Shown piece by piece: positions 26,283 through 34,561 of a DNA stretch of 64,000 nt (within the stretch, counting starts at the first letter, position 1; each line of letters opens with the position of its first letter). The DNA is taken from the NCBI RefSeq assembly GCF_900103645.1, contig NZ_FNHP01000005.1, positions 1 to 64,000 of the forward strand, given 5' to 3'. The position numbers and the translations under genes were made by a program. The notes beneath the pieces were generated by a model, which was not told the DNA's origin, did not search any database, and saw only the letters and a list, made by a program, of their open reading frames with translations. Source of the stretch: Oryzisolibacter propanilivorax. GTDB lineage: Bacteria; Pseudomonadota; Gammaproteobacteria; Burkholderiales; Burkholderiaceae_C.

Positions 26283-28664
26283 TCAGATGATGCGGCTGTA
26301 GGCTCCGTCGTCGCCCACCTGCACCAGCTTCTTGCCCTTGCCGGCGTTGCTGCGCGACTTCGGGATGTCGGTCTCCTGCGCGGTCACGCAGTCGGCGTAG
26401 TAGCGCACATGGCCGTTCTCGTCCTCGATCTCCACCAGGCCGTGGATGTCGGTCTCGAAGCCCGGGCACAACTTGGAGAATTCGCGCGAGAACTTCAGGT
26501 AGTCGACGATCTTCTTGTTGAACACCTCGCCGGGGATCAACAGCGGGATGCCCGGCGGGTACGGCGTGATCAGGCTGGTGGTGATGCGCCCTTCCAGCTG
26601 GTCGATCTCCACGCGCTCGGTCTTGCGGTGGGCGATGTGCGCGTAGGCGTCGCTGGGCTTCATGGCCGGCGTCAGGTCCGACAGGTACATTTCGGTCGTC
26701 AGGCGCGCCACGTCGTATTGCGCGTAGAGCTGGTGCACGTGCTGGCACAGGTCTTTGAGGCCCATGCGCTCGTAGCGCTTGTACTGCTGGCAGAACTCCG
26801 GAAGGATGCGCCACATCGGCTGGTTCTTCTCGTAGTCGTCCTTGAACTGCTGCAGCGCGGCCAGCAGCGTGTTCCAGCGGCCCTTGGTGATGCCAATGGT
26901 GAACAGGATGAAGAACGAGTACAGGCCGGTCTTTTCCACCACCACGCCGTGCTCGGCCAGGTACTTGGTGACGATGCTGGCCGGGATGCCGGTCTTGTCG
27001 AAGCTGCCGTCCAGGTTCAGGCCCGGCGTGACGACCGTGGACTTGATCGGGTCGAGCATGTTGAAGCCGTCGGCCAGGTCGCCGAAGCCGTGCCACTTGG
27101 CCGCCCCGCCCTTCTTGTTCCTGCCCTTGCCGCCCGTGCGGAAGATCCAGTCCTCGGCCGTGCCCAGGCCCTCTTCCACGATGTCCTGCGGGCCCCAGAC
27201 TTTGAACCACCAGTCGTTCTTGCCGAACTCCTGCTCGACCTGGTGCATGGCGCGGCGGAAGTCCAGGGCTTCCAGCAGCGACTCCTCGACCAGCGCGGTG
27301 CCGCCGGGCGGCTCCATCATGGCGGCGGCCACGTCGCAGCTGGCGATGATGCTGTACTGCGGGCTGGTCGAGGTGTGCATCAGGTACGCCTCGTTGAACA
27401 GGTGGCGGTCCAGCTTGGTGGTCTGGCTGTCCTGCACCAGCACGTGGCTGGCCTGGCTGATGCCGGCCAGCAGCTTGTGGATGGACTGCGTGGCGTAGAC
27501 CACCGACTCCTTCGGCCGCGCGCGCTTCTTGCCCATGGAGTGGTAGGTGCCGTAGAACGGGTGGAAGGCTGCGTGCGGCAGCCAGGCCTCGTCGAAGTGC
27601 AGGTTGTCGACGTAGCCGTCGAGCATGCCCTTGATGGTCTCGGTGTTGTAGAGCACGCCGTCGTAGGTGGACTGCGTCAGCGTCATGACGCGCGGCTTCA
27701 CCTTCTTGGGATCGACGCCCTTGAGCAGCGGGTTGGCGCGGATCTTGGCCTGGATCGTCGCAGGCTCGAACTCGGATTTGGGGATCGGGCCGATGATGCC
27801 GAAGTGGTTGCGCGTGGGTTTCAGGAACACCGGCACCGCGCCCGTCATGATGATCGAGTGCAGGATGGACTTGTGGCAGTTGCGGTCCACCACCACCACG
27901 TCGCCCGGCGCCACGGTGTGGTGCCAGACCATCTTGTTGCTGGTCGACGTGCCGTTGGTGACGAAGAAGCAGTGGTCGGCGTTGAAGATGCGCGCGGCGT
28001 TGCGCTCGCTTTCGCCGATGGCGCCGTTGTGGTCCAGCAGCTGGCCAAGTTCCTCCACCGCGTTGCACACGTCGGCGCGCAGCATGTTCTCGCCGAAGAA
28101 CTGGTGGAACATCTGGCCCACCGGGCTCTTCAGGAACGCCACGCCGCCCGAGTGGCCGGGGCAGTGCCACGAGTACGAACCGTCCTCGGCATAGTCCAGC
28201 AGCGCCTTGAAGAACGGCGGCTGCACGCTCTCCAGGTAGGCCTTGGCCTCGCGGATGATGTGCTTGGCGACAAACTCCGGCGTGTCCTCGAACATATGGA
28301 TGAAGCCGTGCAGCTCGCGCAGGATGTCGTTGGGCAGGTGGCGCGCGGTCTTGGTCTCGCCGTGCACGTAGATCGGCACATCGGCGTTCTTCCTGCGCAC
28401 CTCGCTGATGAAGTTGCGCAGGCTCAGCACGATCGGGTCGTGGCCGGTGCCCAGGGTGAATTCCTCGTCGTCGATGGACAGGATGAAGGCGCTGGCCCGG
28501 CTTTGCTGCTGCGCGAACTGCGTCAGGTCGCCGTAGCTGGTCACGCCCAGTACTTCGAAGCCCTCGGCCTCGATGGCCTGCGCCAGCGCGCGGATGCCCA
28601 GGCCCGAGGTGTTTTCGGAGCGGTAGTCCTCGTCGATGATGACGATGGGAAAGCGGAATTTCAT
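26283..28664 (-). CDS. Orn/Lys/Arg decarboxylase, class I PLP type
   Basis: A 793-residue protein, somewhat longer than E. coli AdiA (about 755) or LdcC (713). N-terminal receiver-like wing domain (FPIVIIDEDYRSENTSGLGIRALAQAIEAEG), PLP domain with FFVTNGTSTSNKMV, HFDEAWLPHAAF and the PLP lysine in ATQSIHKLLAGISQAS, and the C-terminal domain with TPYPPGIPLLIPGE. It releases CO2 and a diamine or agmatine and consumes a proton, so it helps in acid resistance or polyamine supply. Which amino acid it uses cannot be read from the sequence. No antiporter gene is adjacent. Confidence 0.9.
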   Translation of the reverse strand: MKFRFPIVIIDEDYRSENTSGLGIRALAQAIEAEGFEVLGVTSYGDLTQFAQQQSRASAFILSIDDEEFTLGTGHDPIVLSLRNFISEVRRKNADVPIYVHGETKTARHLPNDILRELHGFIHMFEDTPEFVAKHIIREAKAYLESVQPPFFKALLDYAEDGSYSWHCPGHSGGVAFLKSPVGQMFHQFFGENMLRADVCNAVEELGQLLDHNGAIGESERNAARIFNADHCFFVTNGTSTSNKMVWHHTVAPGDVVVVDRNCHKSILHSIIMTGAVPVFLKPTRNHFGIIGPIPKSEFEPATIQAKIRANPLLKGVDPKKVKPRVMTLTQSTYDGVLYNTETIKGMLDGYVDNLHFDEAWLPHAAFHPFYGTYHSMGKKRARPKESVVYATQSIHKLLAGISQASHVLVQDSQTTKLDRHLFNEAYLMHTSTSPQYSIIASCDVAAAMMEPPGGTALVEESLLEALDFRRAMHQVEQEFGKNDWWFKVWGPQDIVEEGLGTAEDWIFRTGGKGRNKKGGAAKWHGFGDLADGFNMLDPIKSTVVTPGLNLDGSFDKTGIPASIVTKYLAEHGVVVEKTGLYSFFILFTIGITKGRWNTLLAALQQFKDDYEKNQPMWRILPEFCQQYKRYERMGLKDLCQHVHQLYAQYDVARLTTEMYLSDLTPAMKPSDAYAHIAHRKTERVEIDQLEGRITTSLITPYPPGIPLLIPGEVFNKKIVDYLKFSREFSKLCPGFETDIHGLVEIEDENGHVRYYADCVTAQETDIPKSRSNAGKGKKLVQVGDDGAYSRII

Positions 28665-28930
28665 GCGCTGCCTCCGGGCTGCGGGGTGGGGGGTGGCGAA
28701 AAGGGGCGAAGTGTACGGAATATGCCGCCGTGCCCTGCCCGGCGCGCGGTATTTCGCACAGAATCCCTGGAGTGTTTCAACTTGCTTGCAGACCCGGCCG
28801 CTGCATCGCGCGGCCCGCCCTGCAACGCCCTGTTCCTGGCGCCCTCGTCTTTTCCACCTGCAACAGACACGGACCAGGAGAAGGCGTCTTTTCTCCCATC
28901 ACTCTGCCTGTCAAGGCATGGACCCAAGTC

Positions 28931-29362
28931 ATGCATCTGGAAGCTGCAACCCTGTGGTGGCTCATGGCCGGCATCGCGGTGATCGCCGAGCTGCTGACCG
29001 GCACCTTCTACCTGTTGATGCTGGCCATCGGCCTGGCCGCAGGTGCGGTGGCGGCGCATGCCGGCCTGAGCTCATCGGCCCAGTTGCTGGTGGCCGCTGC
29101 CGTGGGCGCGGCGACCGTAGGTGCCGCCTACCTGGCACGGCGCCAGCGCCCGGGTGATCCGCCGCCGCGCGGCGACCGCAGCGTGAACCTGGACGTGGGT
29201 GAGACCGTGCAGGTCGATGCCTGGCTGCCCGATGGCACGGCGCTGGTGCGCTACCGCGGCGCCACCTGGACGGCCATCCACCGCCCGGGCGCCATGCCGA
29301 TCGCGGGGCCGCACCGTGTGTCGGAGCTGGTGGGTAACCGCCTGCTGGTGGACCCGCTGTAG
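28931..29362 (+). CDS. NfeD-family membrane protein
   Basis: A 143-residue protein with two or three membrane segments (WWLMAGIAVIAELLTGTFYLLMLAIGLAAGAVAA, LLVAAAVGAATVGAAYLA) and a soluble C-terminal OB-fold domain (VGETVQVDAWLPDGTALVRY, ELVGNRLLV). NfeD proteins are encoded next to stomatin-like genes, as here, and are thought to work with them in membrane protein quality control. Start chosen as MHLEAATLWWLMAG. Confidence 0.85.
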   Translation: MHLEAATLWWLMAGIAVIAELLTGTFYLLMLAIGLAAGAVAAHAGLSSSAQLLVAAAVGAATVGAAYLARRQRPGDPPPRGDRSVNLDVGETVQVDAWLPDGTALVRYRGATWTAIHRPGAMPIAGPHRVSELVGNRLLVDPL

Positions 29363-29415
29363 TCTGCAGGCCAGCACTGTCGCTCTCATTCCCTCATCGC
29401 CTTCAGGAAGCCGCC

Positions 29416-30333
29416 ATGGAAGTCGCCATCGTCCTTTTCATCATCGCCGTGATCTTCATCGTGCGCTCGGTGCAGATCGTGCCGCAGCAGCATGCCTGGG
29501 TGAAGGAACGCCTGGGTCGCTACGCCGGCACGCTGTCGCCCGGGCCGCGCTTCATCATTCCATTCATCGACCGTATCGCCTACAAGCACAGCCTGAAGGA
29601 AATCCCGCTGGACGTGCCCAGCCAGGTCTGCATCACCAAGGACAATACGCAGCTGCAGGTGGACGGCATCCTGTACTTCCAGGTGACCGACCCGATGCGC
29701 GCCAGCTACGGCTCGTCCAACTACATCATGGCTGTGACGCAACTGGCGCAGACTTCGCTGCGCAGCGTGATCGGCCGGCTGGAGCTGGACAAGACCTTCG
29801 AGGAGCGCGACATGATCAATGCCCAGGTGGTGGCCGCCATCGACGAGGCGGCGCTGAACTGGGGCGTAAAGGTGCTGCGCTACGAGATCAAGGACCTGAC
29901 ACCGCCCGCCGAGATCCTGCGCGCCATGCAGGCGCAGATCACCGCCGAACGCGAAAAGCGCGCGCTGATCGCCGCCTCGGAAGGCCGTCGGCAGGAACAG
30001 ATCAACATCGCCACCGGCGAGCGCGAGGCTTTCATCGCCCGCTCCGAAGGCGAGAAGCAGGCCGCCATCAACAATGCCCAGGGCGAGGCCACCGCCCTGC
30101 TCACCGTCGCGGCCGCGTCGGCACAGGCGATCGAACGCGTGGCAGCGGCCATCCGCCAGCCCGGGGGCGAGCAGGCAGTGCAGCTGCGCGTTGCCGAAAA
30201 AGCGGTCGAGGCCTACGGCAAGGTGGCCGCAGACGCCACGACCACGCTCATCGTGCCCAGCAACATGACCGAGGTTTCATCACTGATCGGCTCGGCCATG
30301 CAGATGATCAAGACCGGCGCGCGCACGTCCTGA
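29416..30333 (+). CDS. SPFH/stomatin-like membrane protease regulator (QmcA type)
   Basis: A 305-residue protein. One N-terminal membrane segment (VAIVLFIIAVIFIVRSVQIVPQQ), SPFH domain (HAWVKERLGRYAGTLSPG, IPFIDRIAYKHSLKEIPLDV), long helical coil (about 180-240) and a C-terminal SSLIGSAMQM segment. It forms the usual operon with the preceding nfeD-like gene, 53 bp apart. Confidence 0.9.
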   Translation: MEVAIVLFIIAVIFIVRSVQIVPQQHAWVKERLGRYAGTLSPGPRFIIPFIDRIAYKHSLKEIPLDVPSQVCITKDNTQLQVDGILYFQVTDPMRASYGSSNYIMAVTQLAQTSLRSVIGRLELDKTFEERDMINAQVVAAIDEAALNWGVKVLRYEIKDLTPPAEILRAMQAQITAEREKRALIAASEGRRQEQINIATGEREAFIARSEGEKQAAINNAQGEATALLTVAAASAQAIERVAAAIRQPGGEQAVQLRVAEKAVEAYGKVAADATTTLIVPSNMTEVSSLIGSAMQMIKTGARTS

Positions 30334-30377
30334 CAGCGTTGGCAGGGCCGGAGCGGCATGCGGGCGCAGACCTGGCT

Positions 30378-30719
30378 TTAACGCTCGCGCCGCTCGGGCT
30401 CGTCGCTGGGCTCGACGCGGTCGGACATGATTTCGGCGGGTGGGGCCAAATCGCCGCTGTCGGCGCCTTCATCGTCCCAGGTGCCGCCGGTGCGCTCGGT
30501 GTTGCCGCGCGGATGCTCCATGGTCGTGCCGTCGTCGAAATTCAGTGGTCCGTCGTTCGGAATGTCGTCGAAGGAATGTGCCGTGATGTCGTCAAGGCCA
30601 TCGGACACGTCCATCTCCGCGCTGAGGGTGGCATTGGCCTCGGCGGCAGTGTCCGCCTGGGCAGTAGCTTCTTCAGGGGTATCGGCGGAAACGGAACCGG
30701 GAACGCTTTTGATGGACAT
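30378..30719 (-). CDS. Acidic protein of unknown function
   Basis: A 113-residue, very Asp/Glu-rich protein with few hydrophobic residues (SADTPEEATAQADTAAEANA, DVSDGLDDITAHSFDDIPND, then DDGTTMEHPRGN). I do not recognise it. Probably unstructured, with no signal peptide or membrane segment. The start at 30719 is supported by GAGGAGG 6 nt upstream. It is convergent with the stomatin-like gene and divergent from the ERF recombinase gene. It could be a phage- or stress-related acidic protein; that is a guess. Confidence 0.6.
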   Translation of the reverse strand: MSIKSVPGSVSADTPEEATAQADTAAEANATLSAEMDVSDGLDDITAHSFDDIPNDGPLNFDDGTTMEHPRGNTERTGGTWDDEGADSGDLAPPAEIMSDRVEPSDEPERRER

Positions 30720-30929
30720 ACAGACCTCCTCGAATGGCAATGCATCGCAGCTTGACGGCTGGCGATGCGCCGCCCGGTGAGGGCAGAGCCAGATTAAGGG
30801 TAGGAGCTGACCGGCACGGATTCTGCGCGCCAGCCGCGCCGCACCTTCAGGCACTGGTTCGGCCTACATCCGCTGCACGGTTAAGCGGCTAAGGTGGCGC
30901 GATCCAGAACCATCGTCCGAGCCTGCACC

Positions 30930-31562
30930 ATGAGCAAGATTCAGTCCGCCGTCCTGGGCGTCATGAAGGACATCGCCACCACCGGTATCGCCAAGCTGCA
31001 GCGCAACGTGCAGCAGGGCTACACCTTCCGCGGCATCGAGTCGGCCATGAACGAGCTGTCGCCGCTGCTGGTCAAGCATGGCATCACTGTGACACCCGGC
31101 TATTCGGAACTGCAAATTGGCGAGCGCTTTCGTGGCGACCCCAAGGACGGGCGCGCGATCCGCTTTTGCACGTTGAAGGGTACTTTCAAGTTCTCCGCCG
31201 AGGACGGCTCGTTCGTCGTGAGCGAGTGTTATGGCGAGGCCATGGACTCGGGCGACAAGGCGGTGACCAAGGCGCAGTCCATCGCCTTTCGCACGGCACT
31301 GTTCCAGCAGTTCGTGGTGCCCACCATGGCGATGGACCCGGAAAGCTACATCGACCCCAATGATGAAACCTTGCCCATCGGACCGGCTCCGTCGCAGGAT
31401 CTGCTGGACGCCGCCACCAGCGCCGCCAATGCCGGTCTGGAGGCGTATCGCAGCTTCTGGCAGAGCGCGATGCCCGACGAGCGCATGGCATTGGCGGCAC
31501 GACATGCGGAACTGAAGTCCGTGGCGCAGCGGGTGTCGGACGGAGCGAATGCGGATCAGTGA
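30930..31562 (+). CDS. ERF-family single-strand annealing protein
   Basis: A 210-residue protein of the ERF/Sak type (KIQSAVLGVMKDIATTGIAK, GYTFRGIESAMNELSPLLVK, then DKAVTKAQSIAFRTALFQ). Such phage annealases pair complementary strands and, with an exonuclease, form a Red-like recombination module. MSKIQ at 30930 preferred to the in-frame ATG at 30894. Overlaps the following exonuclease gene by 14 bp, so the two are coupled. Confidence 0.88.
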   Translation: MSKIQSAVLGVMKDIATTGIAKLQRNVQQGYTFRGIESAMNELSPLLVKHGITVTPGYSELQIGERFRGDPKDGRAIRFCTLKGTFKFSAEDGSFVVSECYGEAMDSGDKAVTKAQSIAFRTALFQQFVVPTMAMDPESYIDPNDETLPIGPAPSQDLLDAATSAANAGLEAYRSFWQSAMPDERMALAARHAELKSVAQRVSDGANADQ

Positions 31563-32184
31563 TGCGCCGCAGGGCAGTCCTGAATGGTTTCAGGCACGTC
31601 TGGGCAAGGCCACGGGAAGCCGGTTTGCCGATGTGCTGGCAGGAGGGCGCGGCCTGACCCGACGCGCCTACGCCACACAGCTGGCGCTGGAACTCATCAC
31701 CGGGCAGCCGGCGGAAACCTACACCTCGGCCGCGATGCAACTGGGCACCGAGCGCGAACCCACGGCGCGGGCGCTGTACGAGGCGCTGACCGGCAACTTC
31801 GTCACCGAAGTGGGTTTCTGCCTGCATGACAGCCTGCCCTGTGGTATCTCCCCAGATGGCCTGATCGATGACGACGGCGGACTGGAGATCAAGTGCCCAC
31901 ATAAGCGCACCCATGCCGACTACCTGGCTTTGCCTGCCGAGCCGGCCTGCTATACCGCACAGATCCAGGGCTGCCTCTGGGTCACCCAGCGCAGGTGGTG
32001 GGATTTCGTCAGCTTCAACCCGGCGTTTCCGGTCAATGCGCGGCTGATCGTGCGCCGCATATGGCGCGACGAGGCCTATATCGGCCAGCTCGAACAAAGC
32101 GTGGCCGCGTTCGCTGGTGAGGTGCAGGCCATGGTGGAGCTGATCCGCAACTATCGCAATCCTGAGCTGGCGCCGCAGGGCTGA
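31549..32184 (+). CDS. YqaJ/lambda-exonuclease-type nuclease
   Basis: A 211-residue nuclease. SPEWFQARLGKATGSRFADV, GTEREPTARALYE, SPDGLIDDDGGLEIKCP (the conserved Asp and Glu-x-Lys metal/catalytic pattern) and QIQGCLWVTQ match the YqaJ viral recombinase family. Partner of the overlapping ERF annealase. Unlike the broken copy at 1.3-2.9 kb this one is intact and much shorter. It ends 46 bp from the 3' end of tRNA-Lys. Confidence 0.88.
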   Translation: MRISDAPQGSPEWFQARLGKATGSRFADVLAGGRGLTRRAYATQLALELITGQPAETYTSAAMQLGTEREPTARALYEALTGNFVTEVGFCLHDSLPCGISPDGLIDDDGGLEIKCPHKRTHADYLALPAEPACYTAQIQGCLWVTQRRWWDFVSFNPAFPVNARLIVRRIWRDEAYIGQLEQSVAAFAGEVQAMVELIRNYRNPELAPQG

Positions 32185-32191
32185 AACAGCA

Positions 32192-32221
32192 AACCCCCGC
32201 AATCTTGCGATTGCAGGGGTT
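32192..32221. terminator. Terminator-like hairpin between the exonuclease and tRNA-Lys
   Basis: AACCCCCGCAATC pairs with GATTGCAGGGGTT around a short loop, with one mismatch. It could terminate the exonuclease gene from one side and tRNA-Lys from the other; T-tracts are poor on both sides. Confidence 0.6.
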
Positions 32222-32229
32222 CAAAGATG

Positions 32230-32305
32230 TGGTGGGTCGTGTTGGATTCGAACCAACGACCAACGGATTAAAAGTCCGCTGCTCTACCGACTGAGCTAAC
32301 GACCC
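32230..32305 (-). tRNA. tRNA-Lys (anticodon TTT)
   Basis: 76 nt including an encoded CCA. Acceptor GGGTCGT/ACGACCC, D-arm GCTCAGTCGGTAGAGC, anticodon arm CGGACTTTTAATCCG and T-arm GTTGGTTCGAATCCAAC are all intact. It reads toward the phage recombinase remnant, consistent with use of its 3' end as an attachment site. Confidence 0.97.
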
Positions 32306-32359
32306 ACAGCTCTCAAAAGAAAGCTCGCTGACAGGCCAGCGAAGCCGCAGATTCTAGCA

Positions 32360-33160
32360 TCAAATTTTGACCACTTCCGCTTTCGCAGCAGCCGAAGCCG
32401 CGATGCGCTCCATCAGCCAGCCTGCGGCACACATGCCAAAGGCAGCGGTCACAGCAACGGTGGAACCATAGCCGTGGCAGTTGAGCGATCCGTCACCTGC
32501 AGGCAGCTCACAGGAAGCATGGGGCGGCGCCACGGGCTCGCGGCTGAAGACGCAGGCCACCCCGATACGCTTTCCGCCCTGCGCCGCACCGTGCTCGCGG
32601 CGCAATTGGTAGCGCAGACGCGCCAGCAGCGGGTCATGGGTAGCCTGCGCCAGGTCATCCACGTCCACGCGATGCGCCAGCCGTTTGCCACCCGCTGCGC
32701 CGACAGCAACGAACGGCAGGCGCGTGCGCAGCGCCCACGCCGCCATGGCCGTCTTGGCGCGCACTTGGTCGCATGCGTCGATCACGGCCTGCACGCCCGA
32801 CGACAGTACGGATGGCCAGTTATCCGGATCGACGAAATCCTCCACGCATTGCACTTTGCAGGAAGGCTGGATCAAGGCGATGCGCTCCGCCATGGCCTGC
32901 ACCTTGGCCTGACCCAAGGTCGGCGTCAACGCGTGCACTTGACGGTTGACGTTGGATTCGGCGACCTGATCGAGGTCGATCAGGGTCAGGCGACCCACCC
33001 CACTGCGCGCAAGGGCCTCGGCCGCCCAGGAGCCGACGCCACCAATACCGACCACCGCGACATGTGCGGCGCGCAGCGCCTCGGCGCCTGGTACGCCGTA
33101 CAGGCGCGCCAGGCCGCCAAAGCGCCGCTCCTCGTCAGCGGCTGCAGGCGCTTCGATCAC
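32360..33160 (-). CDS. tcdA: tRNA threonylcarbamoyladenosine dehydratase TcdA
   Basis: A 266-residue E1-like enzyme that cyclises t6A37 to ct6A in tRNAs. ATP-binding GIGGVGSWAAEALARSGVG, DLDQVAESNVNRQ, and DACDQVRAKTAM are typical. Translation probably starts at a GTG that overlaps the stop of cpoB (GTGA). It sits next to a tRNA-Lys gene that reads ANN codons, the class carrying t6A; that closeness may be accidental. Confidence 0.9.
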   Translation of the reverse strand: MIEAPAAADEERRFGGLARLYGVPGAEALRAAHVAVVGIGGVGSWAAEALARSGVGRLTLIDLDQVAESNVNRQVHALTPTLGQAKVQAMAERIALIQPSCKVQCVEDFVDPDNWPSVLSSGVQAVIDACDQVRAKTAMAAWALRTRLPFVAVGAAGGKRLAHRVDVDDLAQATHDPLLARLRYQLRREHGAAQGGKRIGVACVFSREPVAPPHASCELPAGDGSLNCHGYGSTVAVTAAFGMCAAGWLMERIAASAAAKAEVVKI

Positions 33161-33948
33161 TTGAGCCGCGCCAGCCGCTCCTTGGCGGCCGAGGCTGCCT
33201 CGGATTGCGGATAGCTGCGGATCAGATCTTCGAGCGTCTTGCGCGCGGCGCGCGTGTCCTTCAGCTCGATCTGGCAATTGGCGATGGACAGCGCGGCTTC
33301 CGGCGCACGGGCATGGTCCGGTGCGCTGGCCAGCAGCGACTTGAAGTTGCCAATGGCTTCCTTGTAGTCGCGCGTAGCGTACTGCGCATTTCCCAGCCAG
33401 AAGCGGGCCGAGGACGCATAGCCCGACTGCGGGTACTGCCGCAGGAAGTTGCCGAATGCCGGTACGGCTTCGGCGAACTTGCCGGTGCGGAACACCGCAA
33501 GGGCCGCCTCGTAGTCGCGCCGCTCGTTGGGATCGACTTGGAACTCGCGGCCGTCCACCGTGACCTTGACCGGCTCGAACTGCCGCAGACGTTCGTCCAC
33601 GCCCTGCGCGATGTCCTTCTGGCGCCGCTGCAGGTCGGCCACGTCGCGCAGCAACTGCTCGTTCTGGCCACGCAGCAACGCCTGCTCGGTGCGCAGCGCC
33701 TCGATCTGCGACTGCAGGTCCAGCAGGCTGCGGCGCAGCTGCGAGACCTCGTCGCCGGCCCGCTCGCCTGCGCGCTGGCTGCTTTGGTTGAGGGCATCCA
33801 CCCGCTGGCGCAGCTCGAGGATCGCTCGGCGCGCCTCTTCGTCCTCGAACAGCGCATAGCTGGGGCCTGCCCATGACAATGCGGCGGCGAACACGGCCGC
33901 CAGCGCGGCCGTGCGCGGCCGTGCCATCGCAACGCGTGTGCGTGCCAT
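33157..33948 (-). CDS. cpoB: Cell division coordinator CpoB (YbgF)
   Basis: A 263-residue periplasmic protein: signal peptide (AALAAVFAAALSWAGPSYA), coiled coil (about residues 38-115) and C-terminal TPRs (DYEAALAVFRTGKFAEAVPA, SSARFWLGNAQYATRDYKEAI). It links the Tol-Pal machine with peptidoglycan synthesis at the division site. Its start overlaps the pal stop (TGATG) and its stop overlaps the tcdA start. Confidence 0.92.
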   Translation of the reverse strand: MARTRVAMARPRTAALAAVFAAALSWAGPSYALFEDEEARRAILELRQRVDALNQSSQRAGERAGDEVSQLRRSLLDLQSQIEALRTEQALLRGQNEQLLRDVADLQRRQKDIAQGVDERLRQFEPVKVTVDGREFQVDPNERRDYEAALAVFRTGKFAEAVPAFGNFLRQYPQSGYASSARFWLGNAQYATRDYKEAIGNFKSLLASAPDHARAPEAALSIANCQIELKDTRAARKTLEDLIRSYPQSEAASAAKERLARLK

Positions 33949-34496
33949 CAGCGGTACGTCAGTTCGGCGCGGCGGTTTTGCGAGTGCGCGTCCTCACCAT
34001 GCCCCGAAATCGCAGGCTTTTCCTTGCCGAAGCTGACGGCTTCCATCTGCGCATCGCCCACGCCCAGCAGTGCCAGCGAACGGCGCACGGCCTCGGCACG
34101 CTTCTGGCCCAGGGCGAGGTTGTACTCGCGACCACCGCGCTCGTCAGTGTGGCCCTCGATCATGACCTTGCGCGCAGGCGCAGCCTTCAGGTAACGGGCG
34201 TGGCCTTCCAGCAGCGACTGGTACTCGGGCTTGACGACGAAGCTGTCGAAGTCGAAGTACACGATGCGCTCCACCCCCACCGGGCCACCGGCGTTCTGCG
34301 CGGACTGCGACAGGTCCACCGGCGCCACGCCGCTCTGGCCCATGCTGCCGGAATTGGCGCCGGGGTTGGGAGCGGTCGACATCGCGCCACGGTCTTCCAC
34401 CGGCACGTCATCCAGCTTGACGCCGGAGCTGCAGCCTGCCACGAGGGCAGCGATGGCGAACGCGGCGGACACGCGCTTGAGGGGGAAGGCAATCAT
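33948..34496 (-). CDS. pal: Peptidoglycan-associated lipoprotein Pal
   Basis: A 182-residue lipoprotein. Signal with lipobox LVAGC (lipidated Cys about residue 21), a spacer, then the OmpA-like domain (VYFDFDSFVVKPEYQ, IEGHTDERGGREYNLALGQKR, NRRAELTYR). It ties outer membrane to peptidoglycan as part of Tol-Pal. Lies 65 bp downstream of tolB and 1 bp overlapping cpoB. Confidence 0.96.
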   Translation of the reverse strand: MIAFPLKRVSAAFAIAALVAGCSSGVKLDDVPVEDRGAMSTAPNPGANSGSMGQSGVAPVDLSQSAQNAGGPVGVERIVYFDFDSFVVKPEYQSLLEGHARYLKAAPARKVMIEGHTDERGGREYNLALGQKRAEAVRRSLALLGVGDAQMEAVSFGKEKPAISGHGEDAHSQNRRAELTYR

Positions 34497-34561
34497 CTGG
34501 ACACTCCTGAAGTAATTAAGGAAATGGTTGTTGGTAAAAACAGAGAGAACCGAAGGAAAAA

